Both the position numbers and the translations under genes were made by a program. Below are positions 43,050 through 51,325 of a stretch of 64,000 bases of DNA, one piece after another; position 1 is the first letter of the stretch, and each line of letters starts with the position of its first letter. The stretch spans positions 930,001 through 994,000 of the forward strand of contig NZ_CP183878.1 in assembly GCF_048572895.1 (NCBI RefSeq), written 5' to 3'. The DNA is from Psychrobacillus sp048572895 (GTDB taxonomy: Bacteria; Bacillota; Bacilli; Bacillales_A; Planococcaceae). Under the pieces are notes generated by a model. That model was not told the origin of the DNA, ran no database searches, and worked only from the letters and a program-made list of their open reading frames with translations.

Positions 43050-43495
43050 ATGAAATGGATATTTTTTTATATAGATTGGAGTTGCAGGGAATATTAAAAA
43101 AGATGATTTCCTGCAATTTTCCAATGAAAAAAGTATTTTAGAATGACTAAAAGAATCCATCATTAAACAAGCTCATTCCCAACTGGAAATAATAAAAGGT
43201 TGGGATATAAGATGTAATTAATAGGATTCTTATAAAAAAAATATTGGCATAATTTACTTCAACTTATATAGTTTGAATACTTCTGCAGCTATTGGAATAG
43301 TAGCAAATCTTAAGAATCCAAATTAAAATCAGTTGGTATATGGTGTCAGATGTATCAATTTAATACAAGATGATGATCCTTCTGTTTCATAAGTTTAGGG
43401 AATTCAATCTTTTCGTTCTTAGTATTTATATGTTAGCAAAGTGGATAATGATACAAAATTATTCGAATTTCCAATTAAAGATGATTTCAAAGAAA
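43050..43495. other. Gene-free interval, possible decayed coding remnant
   Basis: About 445 nt with stops in all frames. Short frames near 43340-43380 and 43450-43500 read like protein fragments (QDDDPS; LFEFPIKDDFKENG) but I cannot match them to a family. A GATGATTTCAAAG direct repeat occurs near 43479 and 43500. No promoter or structured RNA is evident. Confidence 0.4.
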
Positions 43496-43530
43496 ATGGG
43501 ATGATTTCAAAGCAAATCATCCCATCCAAG
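43496..43530 (-). terminator. Terminator of yjcG-yjcF
   Basis: ATGGGATGATTT pairs with AAATCATCCCAT. On the minus strand a T-rich stretch follows. It lies five bases beyond the yjcF stop. Confidence 0.78.
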
Positions 43531-43534
43531 TATT

Positions 43535-43966
43535 TTATTTAATTTGTTTCTCCATTGCACGGTGAGGAATTCCAGCCTCTAGAAACTCAGGTGAGCTTAT
43601 CGTATAATTTCTTTTTTCATAAAAAAGAATAGCTTGACTTTGGGCATTTAGTTTTAACTTGTTAATTCCAGAAGAAATCGAGTAGTCCTCCATGCATTGC
43701 ATCATGAGATTTCCTAAGTTCTTTCCACGATAACCTGGAAGAATGCAAACACGTTCTACTTTTCCTATGCCTGGCTCAATTACTCTGATTCGACCTGCAC
43801 CAAAAGGTGTGTCTCCATCGTATGCTACAAAATGTACTGCTTCTGCATCAAACTCATCGAGTTCTAGGTGAAGTGGAACATCCTGCTCCTCTACGAAAAC
43901 TTTTCTTCTAATTTTAATTGCGTCTTCATTTTCTTTTTCAGTTTCAACTTTCTTTGCGTACACCAA
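43535..43966 (-). CDS. yjcF: GNAT N-acetyltransferase YjcF
   Basis: A 143-residue GNAT-fold acetyltransferase of unknown substrate. Motif A is RVCILPGYRGKNLGNLMMQ, preceded by KVERV, and the start is IRRKVFVEEQDVP, typical of the ElaA/YjcF subgroup. The C-terminus FLEAGIPHRAM matches B. subtilis YjcF. The start is TTG 43966 (GTG 43963 is equally possible), with only a weak GGAG upstream inside yjcG. It is four bases from the yjcG stop, so the genes are coupled. Confidence 0.88.
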   Translation of the reverse strand: MVYAKKVETEKENEDAIKIRRKVFVEEQDVPLHLELDEFDAEAVHFVAYDGDTPFGAGRIRVIEPGIGKVERVCILPGYRGKNLGNLMMQCMEDYSISSGINKLKLNAQSQAILFYEKRNYTISSPEFLEAGIPHRAMEKQIK

Positions 43967-43969
43967 TAC

Positions 43970-44485
43970 TTACTCAGCTCCAGACAATCTAAATGTTTCG
44001 TACACGGTCCATGATCCATCTTCAAGTTGGTATAGAAGATGAAGACGATCGATTTCTTCCTCAAACTCTGCACCGATCATTTTTAATTGAGGGAGAATAT
44101 CATCATGTTCACTTGCATTCATCTTTTGAGCGATAGTAATATGAGGAACAAAGGAGTAACTTTCCTCCTCATTATATTGAATAGCATTTAACTCTTCATG
44201 CAGTTTAACTAGTTCAGCTGTTGGCTGCACTTTAAAGTATATTGCATTAGTAACAGGAGCAAATGAACTAACCTTCTCAGTTTTTAATGTAAATGGCTTG
44301 TGATTTTTTACTACTTCAGAAACCTTTTCAGCAATTGATTTAATTTCATTTTCATCTGCTTCAAATACTCCTTTAACTGTCATATGTGGAGTAATTAAAG
44401 CGTAGTGAGGATCATAACGCTTTCTATAGGAGTTGGCGAAGTCCTGTACCTTTTTAGATGGAAAAGCAACAATTCCGTATTTCAT
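43970..44485 (-). CDS. yjcG: 2H phosphoesterase YjcG (2'-5' RNA ligase-like)
   Basis: A 171-residue 2H-superfamily protein with the two His-x-Thr motifs (HMTVKG, about residues 34-39, and HITIAQK, about 115-121). Family members hydrolyse cyclic phosphodiester bonds or ligate RNA 2'-5'; the substrate here is unknown. I start at ATG 44485 because AGGAGG is eight bases upstream; ATG 44491 is only two bases from it. The N-terminus (MKYGIVAFPSKKVQD) closely resembles B. subtilis YjcG. Confidence 0.92.
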   Translation of the reverse strand: MKYGIVAFPSKKVQDFANSYRKRYDPHYALITPHMTVKGVFEADENEIKSIAEKVSEVVKNHKPFTLKTEKVSSFAPVTNAIYFKVQPTAELVKLHEELNAIQYNEEESYSFVPHITIAQKMNASEHDDILPQLKMIGAEFEEEIDRLHLLYQLEDGSWTVYETFRLSGAE

Positions 44486-44543
44486 TTTCATTACCTCCTC
44501 GAATTTTTATACAAATCTCATTACTATTATAACAAATATTTCT

Positions 44544-45266
44544 CTATAGGCTAAAATTTTGTAAGAGGGATCTTTTTATATCTGGTTGCCAAAGCTTCCA
44601 AGTATGGTTTCCTTTTAATTCGTCATAAAAGGTCAAAAATCCTTTATTTATTATTAAATTGTGTAAAGCTCTGTTTGGAGTGATAAAATCCGTTAATAAA
44701 CCATCACCTGTTTTAACTGCTGTTTCTTCAGTTCCAATCACATGGTAAAGAGAAAATGCATGAACATCTTCGTGGTTTTTCACTTTTTCTAAAACTGCAT
44801 CATTAATGAGTGGGGAGTGCATAATCACTCTTCCAAAAGTATTTGGATAAGCTAAAGCTGTCATAAGTGAAACTGTCGCAGCTAAGGAATCACCAATAAG
44901 TGACCTTCCCATACCAACCTGATATGTAGGATAGTTTTCATCTATATAAGGAACTAATTCCTGAGCTAAAAATCGAATATACGAGGCATGCTGAGAACCA
45001 TCTGGATGGTATTTGTCTCTTCGATCTTTTACGTTTTTATAAGGTACTCCAACAATGATTATGTTCTCAATTGCTTCTTCCTCATATAACTCATCAGCAA
45101 CCCGAGAAATTCTACCTAGTTGAAAATAGTCTTTTCCATCGGATGCGATTAGAACAGAATATTTATATAGGGGAGAATAATTTGGTGGCAAGTAAATAAG
45201 TAGTTGCATTTCTTCCTGTAAAGCCTCGCTAAAAAGCGTTATATCTTGTATAGACCCTTTGTTCAT
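44544..45266 (-). CDS. yjcH: Esterase D-family hydrolase YjcH
   Basis: A 240-residue alpha/beta hydrolase. The nucleophile elbow is GRSLIGDSLAA (Ser, GxSxxGD form), the acid and His come from the C-terminal half (ELKGNHTWKLW) and the oxyanion strand region is YSVLIASDGKDYF. It resembles YjcH and enterochelin-esterase-like proteins. TAGGAGGAA precedes the ATG. It lies next to yjcG-yjcF on the same strand, the B. subtilis order, with a 52-nt gap. Substrate unknown. Confidence 0.9.
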   Translation of the reverse strand: MNKGSIQDITLFSEALQEEMQLLIYLPPNYSPLYKYSVLIASDGKDYFQLGRISRVADELYEEEAIENIIIVGVPYKNVKDRRDKYHPDGSQHASYIRFLAQELVPYIDENYPTYQVGMGRSLIGDSLAATVSLMTALAYPNTFGRVIMHSPLINDAVLEKVKNHEDVHAFSLYHVIGTEETAVKTGDGLLTDFITPNRALHNLIINKGFLTFYDELKGNHTWKLWQPDIKRSLLQNFSL

Positions 45267-45366
45267 AAGTTCCTCCTAATGTCATTCATGTAGTACAGAA
45301 ATTGTATCATATACTAGCAGAGAGGTATAATAAACCAAACACTAAAACAACAAAGGGGATACTAAT

Positions 45367-45951
45367 ATGGATAGACAGACATCTAGAGTTCATTCACGTG
45401 AAGTGGAGCAGGCTACAAAGGATGCGTTAAAAAGACGCGGAGTTACTATTGAAGAAATTGCAAAGATCGTATTTGAGATGCAGTTTCCTTACAACAAAGG
45501 GCTTACTATAGAGCATTGTGTAGAATCTGTAAAAAGCGTTTTGAAAAAAAGAGAAATGCAACATGCCATATTAGTTGGTATCGAATTAGATGAGTTGGCA
45601 GAGAAAAAAATGCTATCTGCACCCCTACAACAAATAGTAGAAGCGGATGAAGGTTTGTTTGGGGTAGACGAAACGATTGCACTAGGAGCGGTATTTACTT
45701 ACGGAAGTATTGCAGTAACTACGTTTGGTCATTTAGATAAAAATAAAATTGGACTTATATCAAAATTAGATACAAAGGTCGGCGGAGCTGTTCATACATT
45801 TCTAGATGATTTAGTGGCAAGCATCGCTTCGAGTGCAGCGTCGCGTTTAGCACATCGTACAAGAGATTTAGAAGAACAAAATGAAACATTTGCGGATATT
45901 CCACCAGAAGAAACAGTACCTGAAGCTAAAGTTAAAGGTGCTAGAACTTAA
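45367..45951 (+). CDS. Phosphatidylglycerophosphatase A family protein (YutG)
   Basis: A 194-residue member of the PgpA family, which dephosphorylates phosphatidylglycerophosphate to phosphatidylglycerol. The helical domain contains KRRGVTIEEIAKIVFEMQ, the acidic DEGLFGVDE segment, and HTFLDDLVASIASSAASRLAHR near the C-terminus. Unlike Gram-negative PgpA it lacks strong membrane helices, matching the soluble Bacillus YutG type. AAAGGGG precedes the ATG. The last 30 residues are acidic and low-complexity. Confidence 0.82.
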   Translation: MDRQTSRVHSREVEQATKDALKRRGVTIEEIAKIVFEMQFPYNKGLTIEHCVESVKSVLKKREMQHAILVGIELDELAEKKMLSAPLQQIVEADEGLFGVDETIALGAVFTYGSIAVTTFGHLDKNKIGLISKLDTKVGGAVHTFLDDLVASIASSAASRLAHRTRDLEEQNETFADIPPEETVPEAKVKGART

Positions 45952-45989
45952 AACTGCGCAGCCACTTAAGTGAGTAGTTATTATTCAAA

Positions 45990-46072
45990 AACCTTAGAGC
46001 AAATAAATCTGTTTGGACCGAAGCAAACAATAGGTGAAAGTTTAAAGATAAATAGGGTCATTTCAATCATCT
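45990..46072. repeat. Possible decayed GCAAGTAA-type array
   Basis: The segment with GCAAATAAAT, GAAGCAAACAATAGGTGA and AAAGATAAATAGGGTC resembles the right end of the 34108-34233 array (AAGCAAGTATACGATAGGTG and AAAGATAAAAATAGAGTC). Phasing is lost. Similarity is by eye. Confidence 0.4.
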
Positions 46073-46129
46073 TTATTAAAAGCATTTCTCGTTGTTTTCA
46101 TATATTAGTCAAAGAGTATACGAAATAAA

Positions 46130-46425
46130 GTTGAGGGTATTTATCGTTTTGAGTAGCTGGAGCGACCGAAATTGTATCTTCGGACGCTTCTTGTATGAAT
46201 AAGAAAGCATCTTTTCTTTAGTTACACAAAAAGAATTGACTGTACTTAATTTTTTTCTTGCAGTTGTAGAAGAGCTATGGACAGGCATTTGCCACAAGAT
46301 TAACGATAAAAAGAGAGGTTGGTCGTGACTTAAGTCATGACCAACCTCACAGGTATCCTTCGGTAATGATTTAGTAATGCTAGCCCTAAGCACTCAGGTA
46401 ACTGTAATAAACAAGGTTTTTGCTT
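46130..46425 (+). repeat. Dispersed intergenic repeat R1, copy 2 (right half)
   Basis: From about 46165 the sequence GCGACCGAAATTGTATCTTCG, GAATAAGAAAGCATC, TTTAGTTACACAAAAA, a GTTGTAGAAG block and a GACAGGC block follow the same order as R1 copies 1 and 3. The left half of R1 is missing. A 34-bp palindrome (46315-46348) occupies the position of the 48-bp palindrome in copy 1. It abuts the 3' end of the nuclease gene. Confidence 0.72.
46315..46348. repeat. 34-bp palindrome within R1 copy 2
   Basis: Two 17-nt arms (GAGGTTGGTCGTGACTT and its complement with one G-T mismatch) with no loop. It shares the TTGGTYGTGAC core with the copy 1 palindrome but has different outer arms. Confidence 0.85.
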
Positions 46426-46427
46426 AC

Positions 46428-47159
46428 TTACTCTCCAGACTTTTTAAACCCTGCTTTTATAGCTTCCTGCTCGGTACAGAACCATTCTTCGGGATTTGTT
46501 TGTTCATAATATTTCCCACTAGGTATATGGTAAATTTTCTTCCCTTGGCGATTAATATTGCCCTTGATGTTACATTTTCCGGATGTTTGTATTTCTTCTT
46601 TAACACTGTTGTCGGTAATAACCTTAGCATTGAATCCTCGATTAGTGACGTAATCTTCTGTCTCCCATACGCCAATATTTTTCTTTTCAGCTATTTCAGA
46701 AGCCTCCTCGAAATCGTCTAAATAACGAGTGTTTGGAGGAAAAATATAGGCAACACGTGCCAGCCCCTCTTCGAGTAAGGTTTCCTGAATGCTCTGACCA
46801 TCCACATAAATATACGCAAGCATTCTGCCATAGTCGTCCAATCTATCTCCTACATCAAACTCAATTGTTACATCCCCACTATTTAATAATTCCTTATTAC
46901 GTTGTTTCGCTTCTTCCCCAAATGGTTGCTTTCCTAATGTTTTATGGTTCATTTCCGGTGTGTCTATTAGCAAGTATCGAACTTTTTCTATGTTTCCATT
47001 ATACTTAACTTTAATAGTATCACCGTCAGTCACTTCAACTACTTCAACTGGAACTTGTTCAGTATTACCACTTGTTTGAATAACACTGTTAGTGGAATTT
47101 TCTTCACAGCCATACAGTAAGCAAAAAACCAGACCTATACATACAAAAATAATTTTCAT
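46428..47159 (-). CDS. Lipoprotein thermonuclease (SNase family) with C-terminal Cys domain
   Basis: A 243-residue lipoprotein: signal peptide with lipobox LYGC (Cys18), then a staphylococcal nuclease domain (about 38-165) with the catalytic Arg-Glu-Arg pattern (VRYLLIDTPE, FGEEAKQRN, DRLDDYGRMLAYI) and Asp in DGDTIKV. A small C-terminal domain (about 193-240: CNIKGNINRQGKKIYHIP...EEWFCTEQEAIKAGFKKS) has two cysteines and is often appended to such nucleases. GGGTGAT precedes the ATG. Extracellular DNA/RNA degradation is the likely role. Confidence 0.9.
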   Translation of the reverse strand: MKIIFVCIGLVFCLLYGCEENSTNSVIQTSGNTEQVPVEVVEVTDGDTIKVKYNGNIEKVRYLLIDTPEMNHKTLGKQPFGEEAKQRNKELLNSGDVTIEFDVGDRLDDYGRMLAYIYVDGQSIQETLLEEGLARVAYIFPPNTRYLDDFEEASEIAEKKNIGVWETEDYVTNRGFNAKVITDNSVKEEIQTSGKCNIKGNINRQGKKIYHIPSGKYYEQTNPEEWFCTEQEAIKAGFKKSGE

Positions 47160-47206
47160 TTATATCACCCATTGTAGTTTAACATATAACCGAAAGGGGA
47201 TAAATC

Positions 47207-48049
47207 ATGACACAAACCGTAGAATTAGCATTTACCTATCGTATGCAGGATGTCTTAGGAAGACTAGCAATGGATCCGTTAAATTCTGTAGATCTCTCCA
47301 ATCAAACAGTCAAGATTCCGGTAGATGAGACAATTATTACGGTTCAAAGTATCGGTACATTGCATGAACCGAAATTTACAATAACTGGGTTAGAAACAGA
47401 AGAACAATATGCACGAGTCTTGTCCATATTTCATTTTAATAGAAGTCTTATGCCTATTCATGAGCACTTTTTAGAGACTAATTTACATTCGTTGTTTTTG
47501 AAATTTGAGGGTATACCAATTATTACCGACTTTTCTTTGTATGGGAATATTATTAAAAGTATCATTCATCAGCAACTAAATCTGTCTTTCGCAAGAACAT
47601 TAACAGAGCGATTTGTTCATACATTTAGTAAAAGTAAGGAGGGTGTATGGTTGTATCCATCTCCTGAGATTATTGCCGAGCTTGATGTTGAAACGTTACG
47701 CCAAATGCAGTTTAGTACGAGAAAGGCTGAGTATATAATAGGGATATCTAAAGCCGTAGTAGAAGGGGAGTTGAACTTGGACTCACTTGCAAATCAACCT
47801 TCTGATTTCATATTTTCGGAACTGATAAAGTACAGAGGAATTGGTCCTTGGACAGCGGAAAGCTTCTTGTTGTTTGGCTTAGGTAGAGAGAACTTATTCC
47901 CATTGGCAGATATAGGCCTTCAAAATTCGCTTAAATCTCTGTGGCAACTAGACAGAAAGCCTATGAAAAGTGAAATTACGCCTCACTTAGCCGCCTGGGC
48001 ACCATATAATAGCTACGCTGCCTTATACCTTTGGAGGAATATAGAATGA
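47207..48049 (+). CDS. DNA-3-methyladenine glycosylase, AlkA-like (HhH-GPD)
   Basis: Base-excision repair glycosylase removing alkylated purines. A 280-residue protein with an N-terminal beta domain (about 1-95) and a HhH-GPD domain: HQQLNLSFARTLTERF, then helix-hairpin-helix LIKYRGIGPWTAESFLLFGLG, then the catalytic Asp in LADIGLQ. No C-terminal Fe-S cysteines, unlike Nth/MutY. AAAGGGG precedes the ATG. It is divergent from the nuclease gene with a 47-nt gap. It resembles B. subtilis YfjP. Confidence 0.9.
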   Translation: MTQTVELAFTYRMQDVLGRLAMDPLNSVDLSNQTVKIPVDETIITVQSIGTLHEPKFTITGLETEEQYARVLSIFHFNRSLMPIHEHFLETNLHSLFLKFEGIPIITDFSLYGNIIKSIIHQQLNLSFARTLTERFVHTFSKSKEGVWLYPSPEIIAELDVETLRQMQFSTRKAEYIIGISKAVVEGELNLDSLANQPSDFIFSELIKYRGIGPWTAESFLLFGLGRENLFPLADIGLQNSLKSLWQLDRKPMKSEITPHLAAWAPYNSYAALYLWRNIE

Positions 48050-48051
48050 AA

Positions 48052-48093
48052 AATCAGCTTTTCCTTTTATCTATGAAGGGAAAAGCTGATATC
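48052..48093 (-). terminator. Terminator of the 47-aa gene (and possibly the glycosylase)
   Basis: ATCAGCTTTTCCTTT pairs with AAGGGAAAAGCTGAT. On the minus strand it is followed by five T. Confidence 0.8.
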
Positions 48094-48106
48094 CTATATA
48101 CATTAT

Positions 48107-48250
48107 TCAATTAGTTGTCTCCATTTCACCTTGATCCTCTTTAAAATATAAAAATGATTCTTCCTCTATTTCATTCATACGTTCTTTATTAAGCCCTAAT
48201 GCAAAAGCTCCAGTGAAAATGGGCTCCCACCAAGTTTCTGTTTCTGTCAT
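48107..48250 (-). CDS. 47-residue uncharacterised protein
   Basis: A short frame from ATG 48250 to TGA 48107 with a near-ideal Shine-Dalgarno (GGGAGGAAA, about five bases before the ATG) and its own terminator directly downstream. The peptide begins MTETETWWEPIFTGAFALG, continues LNKERMNEIEEESFLYF and is acidic towards the C-terminus. There is no signal sequence or cysteine. I do not recognise a family. Gene-like signals at both ends make it more credible than a random frame of this length. Confidence 0.7.
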   Translation of the reverse strand: MTETETWWEPIFTGAFALGLNKERMNEIEEESFLYFKEDQGEMETTN

Positions 48251-48530
48251 ATTTATTTCCTCCCTCTAATCATTTTTTTCTATACAAAGTCTATACCCTG
48301 CGAAGTTTCATCGATAAACCAATTGACTGAAAAATGGACCATTTAGCATAGGTATTCTAAAGTCTTATAGACTTATAGTTACAGTCAATAGTTCGAAAAG
48401 ACTTCTTGAAAATAGTATTCCACGAAGGACACACTTCATGTATTCCGATATAAATGTTTGTTCTTTCTTCTAAAAGAAATAAATAGTATGATTCCCTTAA
48501 GATAAATGGAATAAAAAGGAGTGAATATGA

Positions 48531-49919
48531 ATGAAATTTACAGAACAACAACTAAATCATATGTTAGAAGAGCATCAAGCATATTTTTATGCAGGATTGA
48601 CTAGACCTGTAGCATTCCGAATAGAACAATTGGAAATACTAAAAACTAAGATTAAAAAGTATGAAAAAGAAGTGATAGAAGCATTATACAAAGATTTAAG
48701 AAAAAGTGAATTTGAAGCTTATGTTACGGAAATTGGGTTAGTTTATGACAATATTTCGTATATGATTAAAAATATTGAGCAGTGGATGGAACCAAAGTAT
48801 GTAAAAACTCCAGTTGCTTTAATGCCGTCCAAAAGCTTTATCGTAAATGATCCTTACGGTACGGTTTTAATCATTGCGCCATTCAATTATCCATTCCAGC
48901 TTATTATGGAACCACTTATAGGAGCCATTGTTGGAGGGAATTGCGCCGTTATTAAACCGTCTGAAGCAACACCATTTACGTCTAAAATAGTAAAAAAGAT
49001 TATTTCAGAAGCATATGACCCAAGATATATTCGTGTTGTGGAGGGAGAAAAAGAAGAAACCTCGCTGTTAATTCATGCACCTTTTGATTTTATTTTCTTT
49101 ACGGGAAGCGTCCAAGTAGGCAAGATAGTGATGAAAGCAGCTGCAGAAAGATTGACTCCAATTGCCTTAGAGCTAGGTGGAAAAAGTCCAGCAATTGTCG
49201 ACCATACCGCAAACTTAGCTGTTGCAGCTAAACGTATTGTGTGGGGGAAATTCGTAAATGCTGGACAAACATGTATAGCACCCGATTATGTATTAGTGGA
49301 GGAAAATATAAAGGATAAGTTTGTCGAGCAGCTGAAGAAAGCTATTGTTCAGTTTTATGGTAAGAATTCACAACAAAGTCCTGATCTTGGAAGAATAGTG
49401 AATGACAATCATTTTGACCGGCTTATGAGGATTTTAGAAGCGGAGAGAAATCACATTATTTTTGGTGGTAAAACAGATCGAGATGATTTATTTATCGAGC
49501 CAACGCTGTTAAATGGAGTAGATTTTACTAGTCCGTCTATGGAAGATGAATTGTTTGGACCACTATTACCTATAATTGGTTACAAAGATTTACGGAGTGC
49601 GATTCATCGCGTTCGTCAATTACCAAAACCATTGGCTGCTTATATGTTTAGCGAACACGAAAAAGCGCAAAGCTACTTTCTTCAAGAACTACCGTTTGGA
49701 GGAGGTTGTATAAACGATACAATCACACATGCCGGTAGTCCCCATTTGCCATTTGGTGGAGTAGGAAACTCAGGAGTTCAATCTTATCACGGTGAAGCCA
49801 GTTTTACATTATTTACACATCAAAAATCCATCGTGAAGAAAAATACTACCTTACCAATTAACATAGTTTTTCCTCCATACAAAAATAAAGTCAAGTTAGT
49901 GAGAGGGTTGCTAAAGTAA
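48531..49919 (+). CDS. Aldehyde dehydrogenase, class 3-like (YwdH-type)
   Basis: A 462-residue NAD(P)-dependent aldehyde dehydrogenase. The catalytic Cys248 lies in GQTCIAPDY, the general base Glu in IALELGGKSP (about 214), and the cofactor loop in FFTGSVQVGK. It is shorter than the class 1/2 enzymes (about 500) and has the GGVGNSGVQSYHGEASF C-terminus of fatty-aldehyde/class 3 enzymes. AAGGAGTG is nine bases upstream of the ATG. No terminator is evident before the next gene. The in vivo substrate is unknown. Confidence 0.93.
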   Translation: MKFTEQQLNHMLEEHQAYFYAGLTRPVAFRIEQLEILKTKIKKYEKEVIEALYKDLRKSEFEAYVTEIGLVYDNISYMIKNIEQWMEPKYVKTPVALMPSKSFIVNDPYGTVLIIAPFNYPFQLIMEPLIGAIVGGNCAVIKPSEATPFTSKIVKKIISEAYDPRYIRVVEGEKEETSLLIHAPFDFIFFTGSVQVGKIVMKAAAERLTPIALELGGKSPAIVDHTANLAVAAKRIVWGKFVNAGQTCIAPDYVLVEENIKDKFVEQLKKAIVQFYGKNSQQSPDLGRIVNDNHFDRLMRILEAERNHIIFGGKTDRDDLFIEPTLLNGVDFTSPSMEDELFGPLLPIIGYKDLRSAIHRVRQLPKPLAAYMFSEHEKAQSYFLQELPFGGGCINDTITHAGSPHLPFGGVGNSGVQSYHGEASFTLFTHQKSIVKKNTTLPINIVFPPYKNKVKLVRGLLK

Positions 49920-50002
49920 TTATAATAGTAGACTATTTAGGAGTATCTGAATATATAGGATTTTGATAAGATAATAGTAAGGATTAAAAGGAGGATAATT
50001 TA

Positions 50003-51052
50003 ATGACATATACTTTTCATGCAAAAGAAACGGTTTCATTATTAAAACAATTGGTAGAAATTCCAAGTCCATCTGGTTTTACAAAAGAGATTATGGACTT
50101 TATGGAAAATATTTTAAAACAACTACAAGTGGATTATATCCGAACAAATAAAGGTGCGTTAATCGCTACTATCAAAGGAGCAGATGAAACAAAGCATCGA
50201 CTATTAACTGCTCATACAGATACATTAGGTGCGATGGTAAAAGAAGTGAAGGGCAGTGGAAGATTAAAACTTACGATGGTAGGTGGCTTTAATTGGAATG
50301 CAGTGGAAGGTGAGTATTGTACGATTCACACTGCAGATGGTAAAAAAATTCGAGGTACTATTTTAATGCATCAAACTACTGTGCATGTATACAAAAACGC
50401 TAGTGGTTTACCTCGTGATGAACAAAATATCGAAGTTCGTATAGATGAAAAAGTATTAACTGCAGAAGATACGCGCAAGTTAGGTGTAGAGGTGGGGGAT
50501 TTTGTTTCATTTGATCCTCGATTTGAAGAAACTGAAACTGGTTTTATCAAATCCCGTCATCTTGATGATAAAGCGAGTACAGCGTTACTACTTCAATTAA
50601 TAAAAATAATTCAAGATACAAAGGTGACTTTACCACATACTACACATTTCTATATTTCTAATAATGAGGAGATTGGATATGGGGGTAATTCCAACGTACC
50701 TGCTGAAACAGTAGAATATTTGGCTGTTGATATGGGTGCTATTGGAGACGGACAATCGTCGGATGAGTATACAGTGTCCATATGCGCCAAAGATTCTTCT
50801 GGTCCATATCATTATGAATTAACTCGTCAATTAGTAGAGTTGGCTAAAAAAGAAAATATTGACTATAAACTAGATATTTATCCTTACTATGGTTCAGATG
50901 CTTCGGCAGCTATTCGTGCTGGATATGATGTGAAGCACGCTCTTTTGGGACCAGGTATTGAAGCATCTCACGCCTATGAACGTACACATATTGATTCGTT
51001 AGAAAATACAGCTAAACTTTTGTATAGCTACGTATTTGCAAAAATGTCTTAA
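50003..51052 (+). CDS. M42-family metallo-aminopeptidase
   Basis: A 349-residue cobalt/zinc aminopeptidase or glutamyl-aminopeptidase-like enzyme (FrvX/YsdC/PepA group). Metal ligands are visible: His in TAHTDTLG (about 72), Asp in RHLDDKAST, the EE pair in SNNEEIGYGG (catalytic Glu plus ligand), Asp in VDMGA and the C-terminal His in HAYERTH. An AAAGGAGG Shine-Dalgarno precedes the ATG. It is 83 nt after the ALDH gene and closed by a terminator overlapping the stop. Confidence 0.93.
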   Translation: MTYTFHAKETVSLLKQLVEIPSPSGFTKEIMDFMENILKQLQVDYIRTNKGALIATIKGADETKHRLLTAHTDTLGAMVKEVKGSGRLKLTMVGGFNWNAVEGEYCTIHTADGKKIRGTILMHQTTVHVYKNASGLPRDEQNIEVRIDEKVLTAEDTRKLGVEVGDFVSFDPRFEETETGFIKSRHLDDKASTALLLQLIKIIQDTKVTLPHTTHFYISNNEEIGYGGNSNVPAETVEYLAVDMGAIGDGQSSDEYTVSICAKDSSGPYHYELTRQLVELAKKENIDYKLDIYPYYGSDASAAIRAGYDVKHALLGPGIEASHAYERTHIDSLENTAKLLYSYVFAKMS

Positions 51053-51078
51053 GAATCGGGTAAAACCGATTCTTTTTA
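51052..51078 (+). terminator. Terminator of the M42 peptidase gene
   Basis: AGAATCGG / CCGATTCT with a 6-nt loop, followed by four T. Confidence 0.85.
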
Positions 51079-51080
51079 AT

Positions 51081-51262
51081 CTAGCTCCAGCGCCTAGCCC
51101 CTCGAGCCGTTTTTAGAATATCGGTGGCCAACACGATGTGGGTCATGCAGTCGTTGCGAAAAGATGTAGCGAACTTAGACTGTATTCCCATTGGCAAAGG
51201 ACGCCTTTTCCATCATTCTTCCAATGATTTTCGGGATTGAAATAGGCGCTTGTGCTTTTTTT
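51081..51262. repeat. Intergenic repeat with CTAGCTCCAGCGCCTAG end
   Basis: The left end CTAGCTCCAGCGCCTAG and the right end ATAGGCGCTTGTGCT are complementary (AGC-N3-AGCGCCTA with TAGGCGCT-N3-GCT), so the about 182-nt unit can close on itself. GC content is higher than the surroundings. The same end sequence occurs as a dispersed repeat in many Bacillaceae genomes, as I recall. It lies between the M42 peptidase terminator and prfC. Confidence 0.75.
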
Positions 51263-51325
51263 TACTTGTTTTTTGCTCCCTAAATCCATATGATTAGTAA
51301 GTGAATAAGAAGGAGATATAACAGA

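Noticed and set aside
46109..46393. Minus-strand 94-residue frame in R1 copy 2
   Set aside because: Runs through the palindrome and the repeat, and is not shared with other copies.
48357..48551. Minus-strand 64-residue frame upstream of the ALDH gene
   Set aside because: Overlaps the ALDH ribosome site and start on the opposite strand, with no ribosome site of its own.
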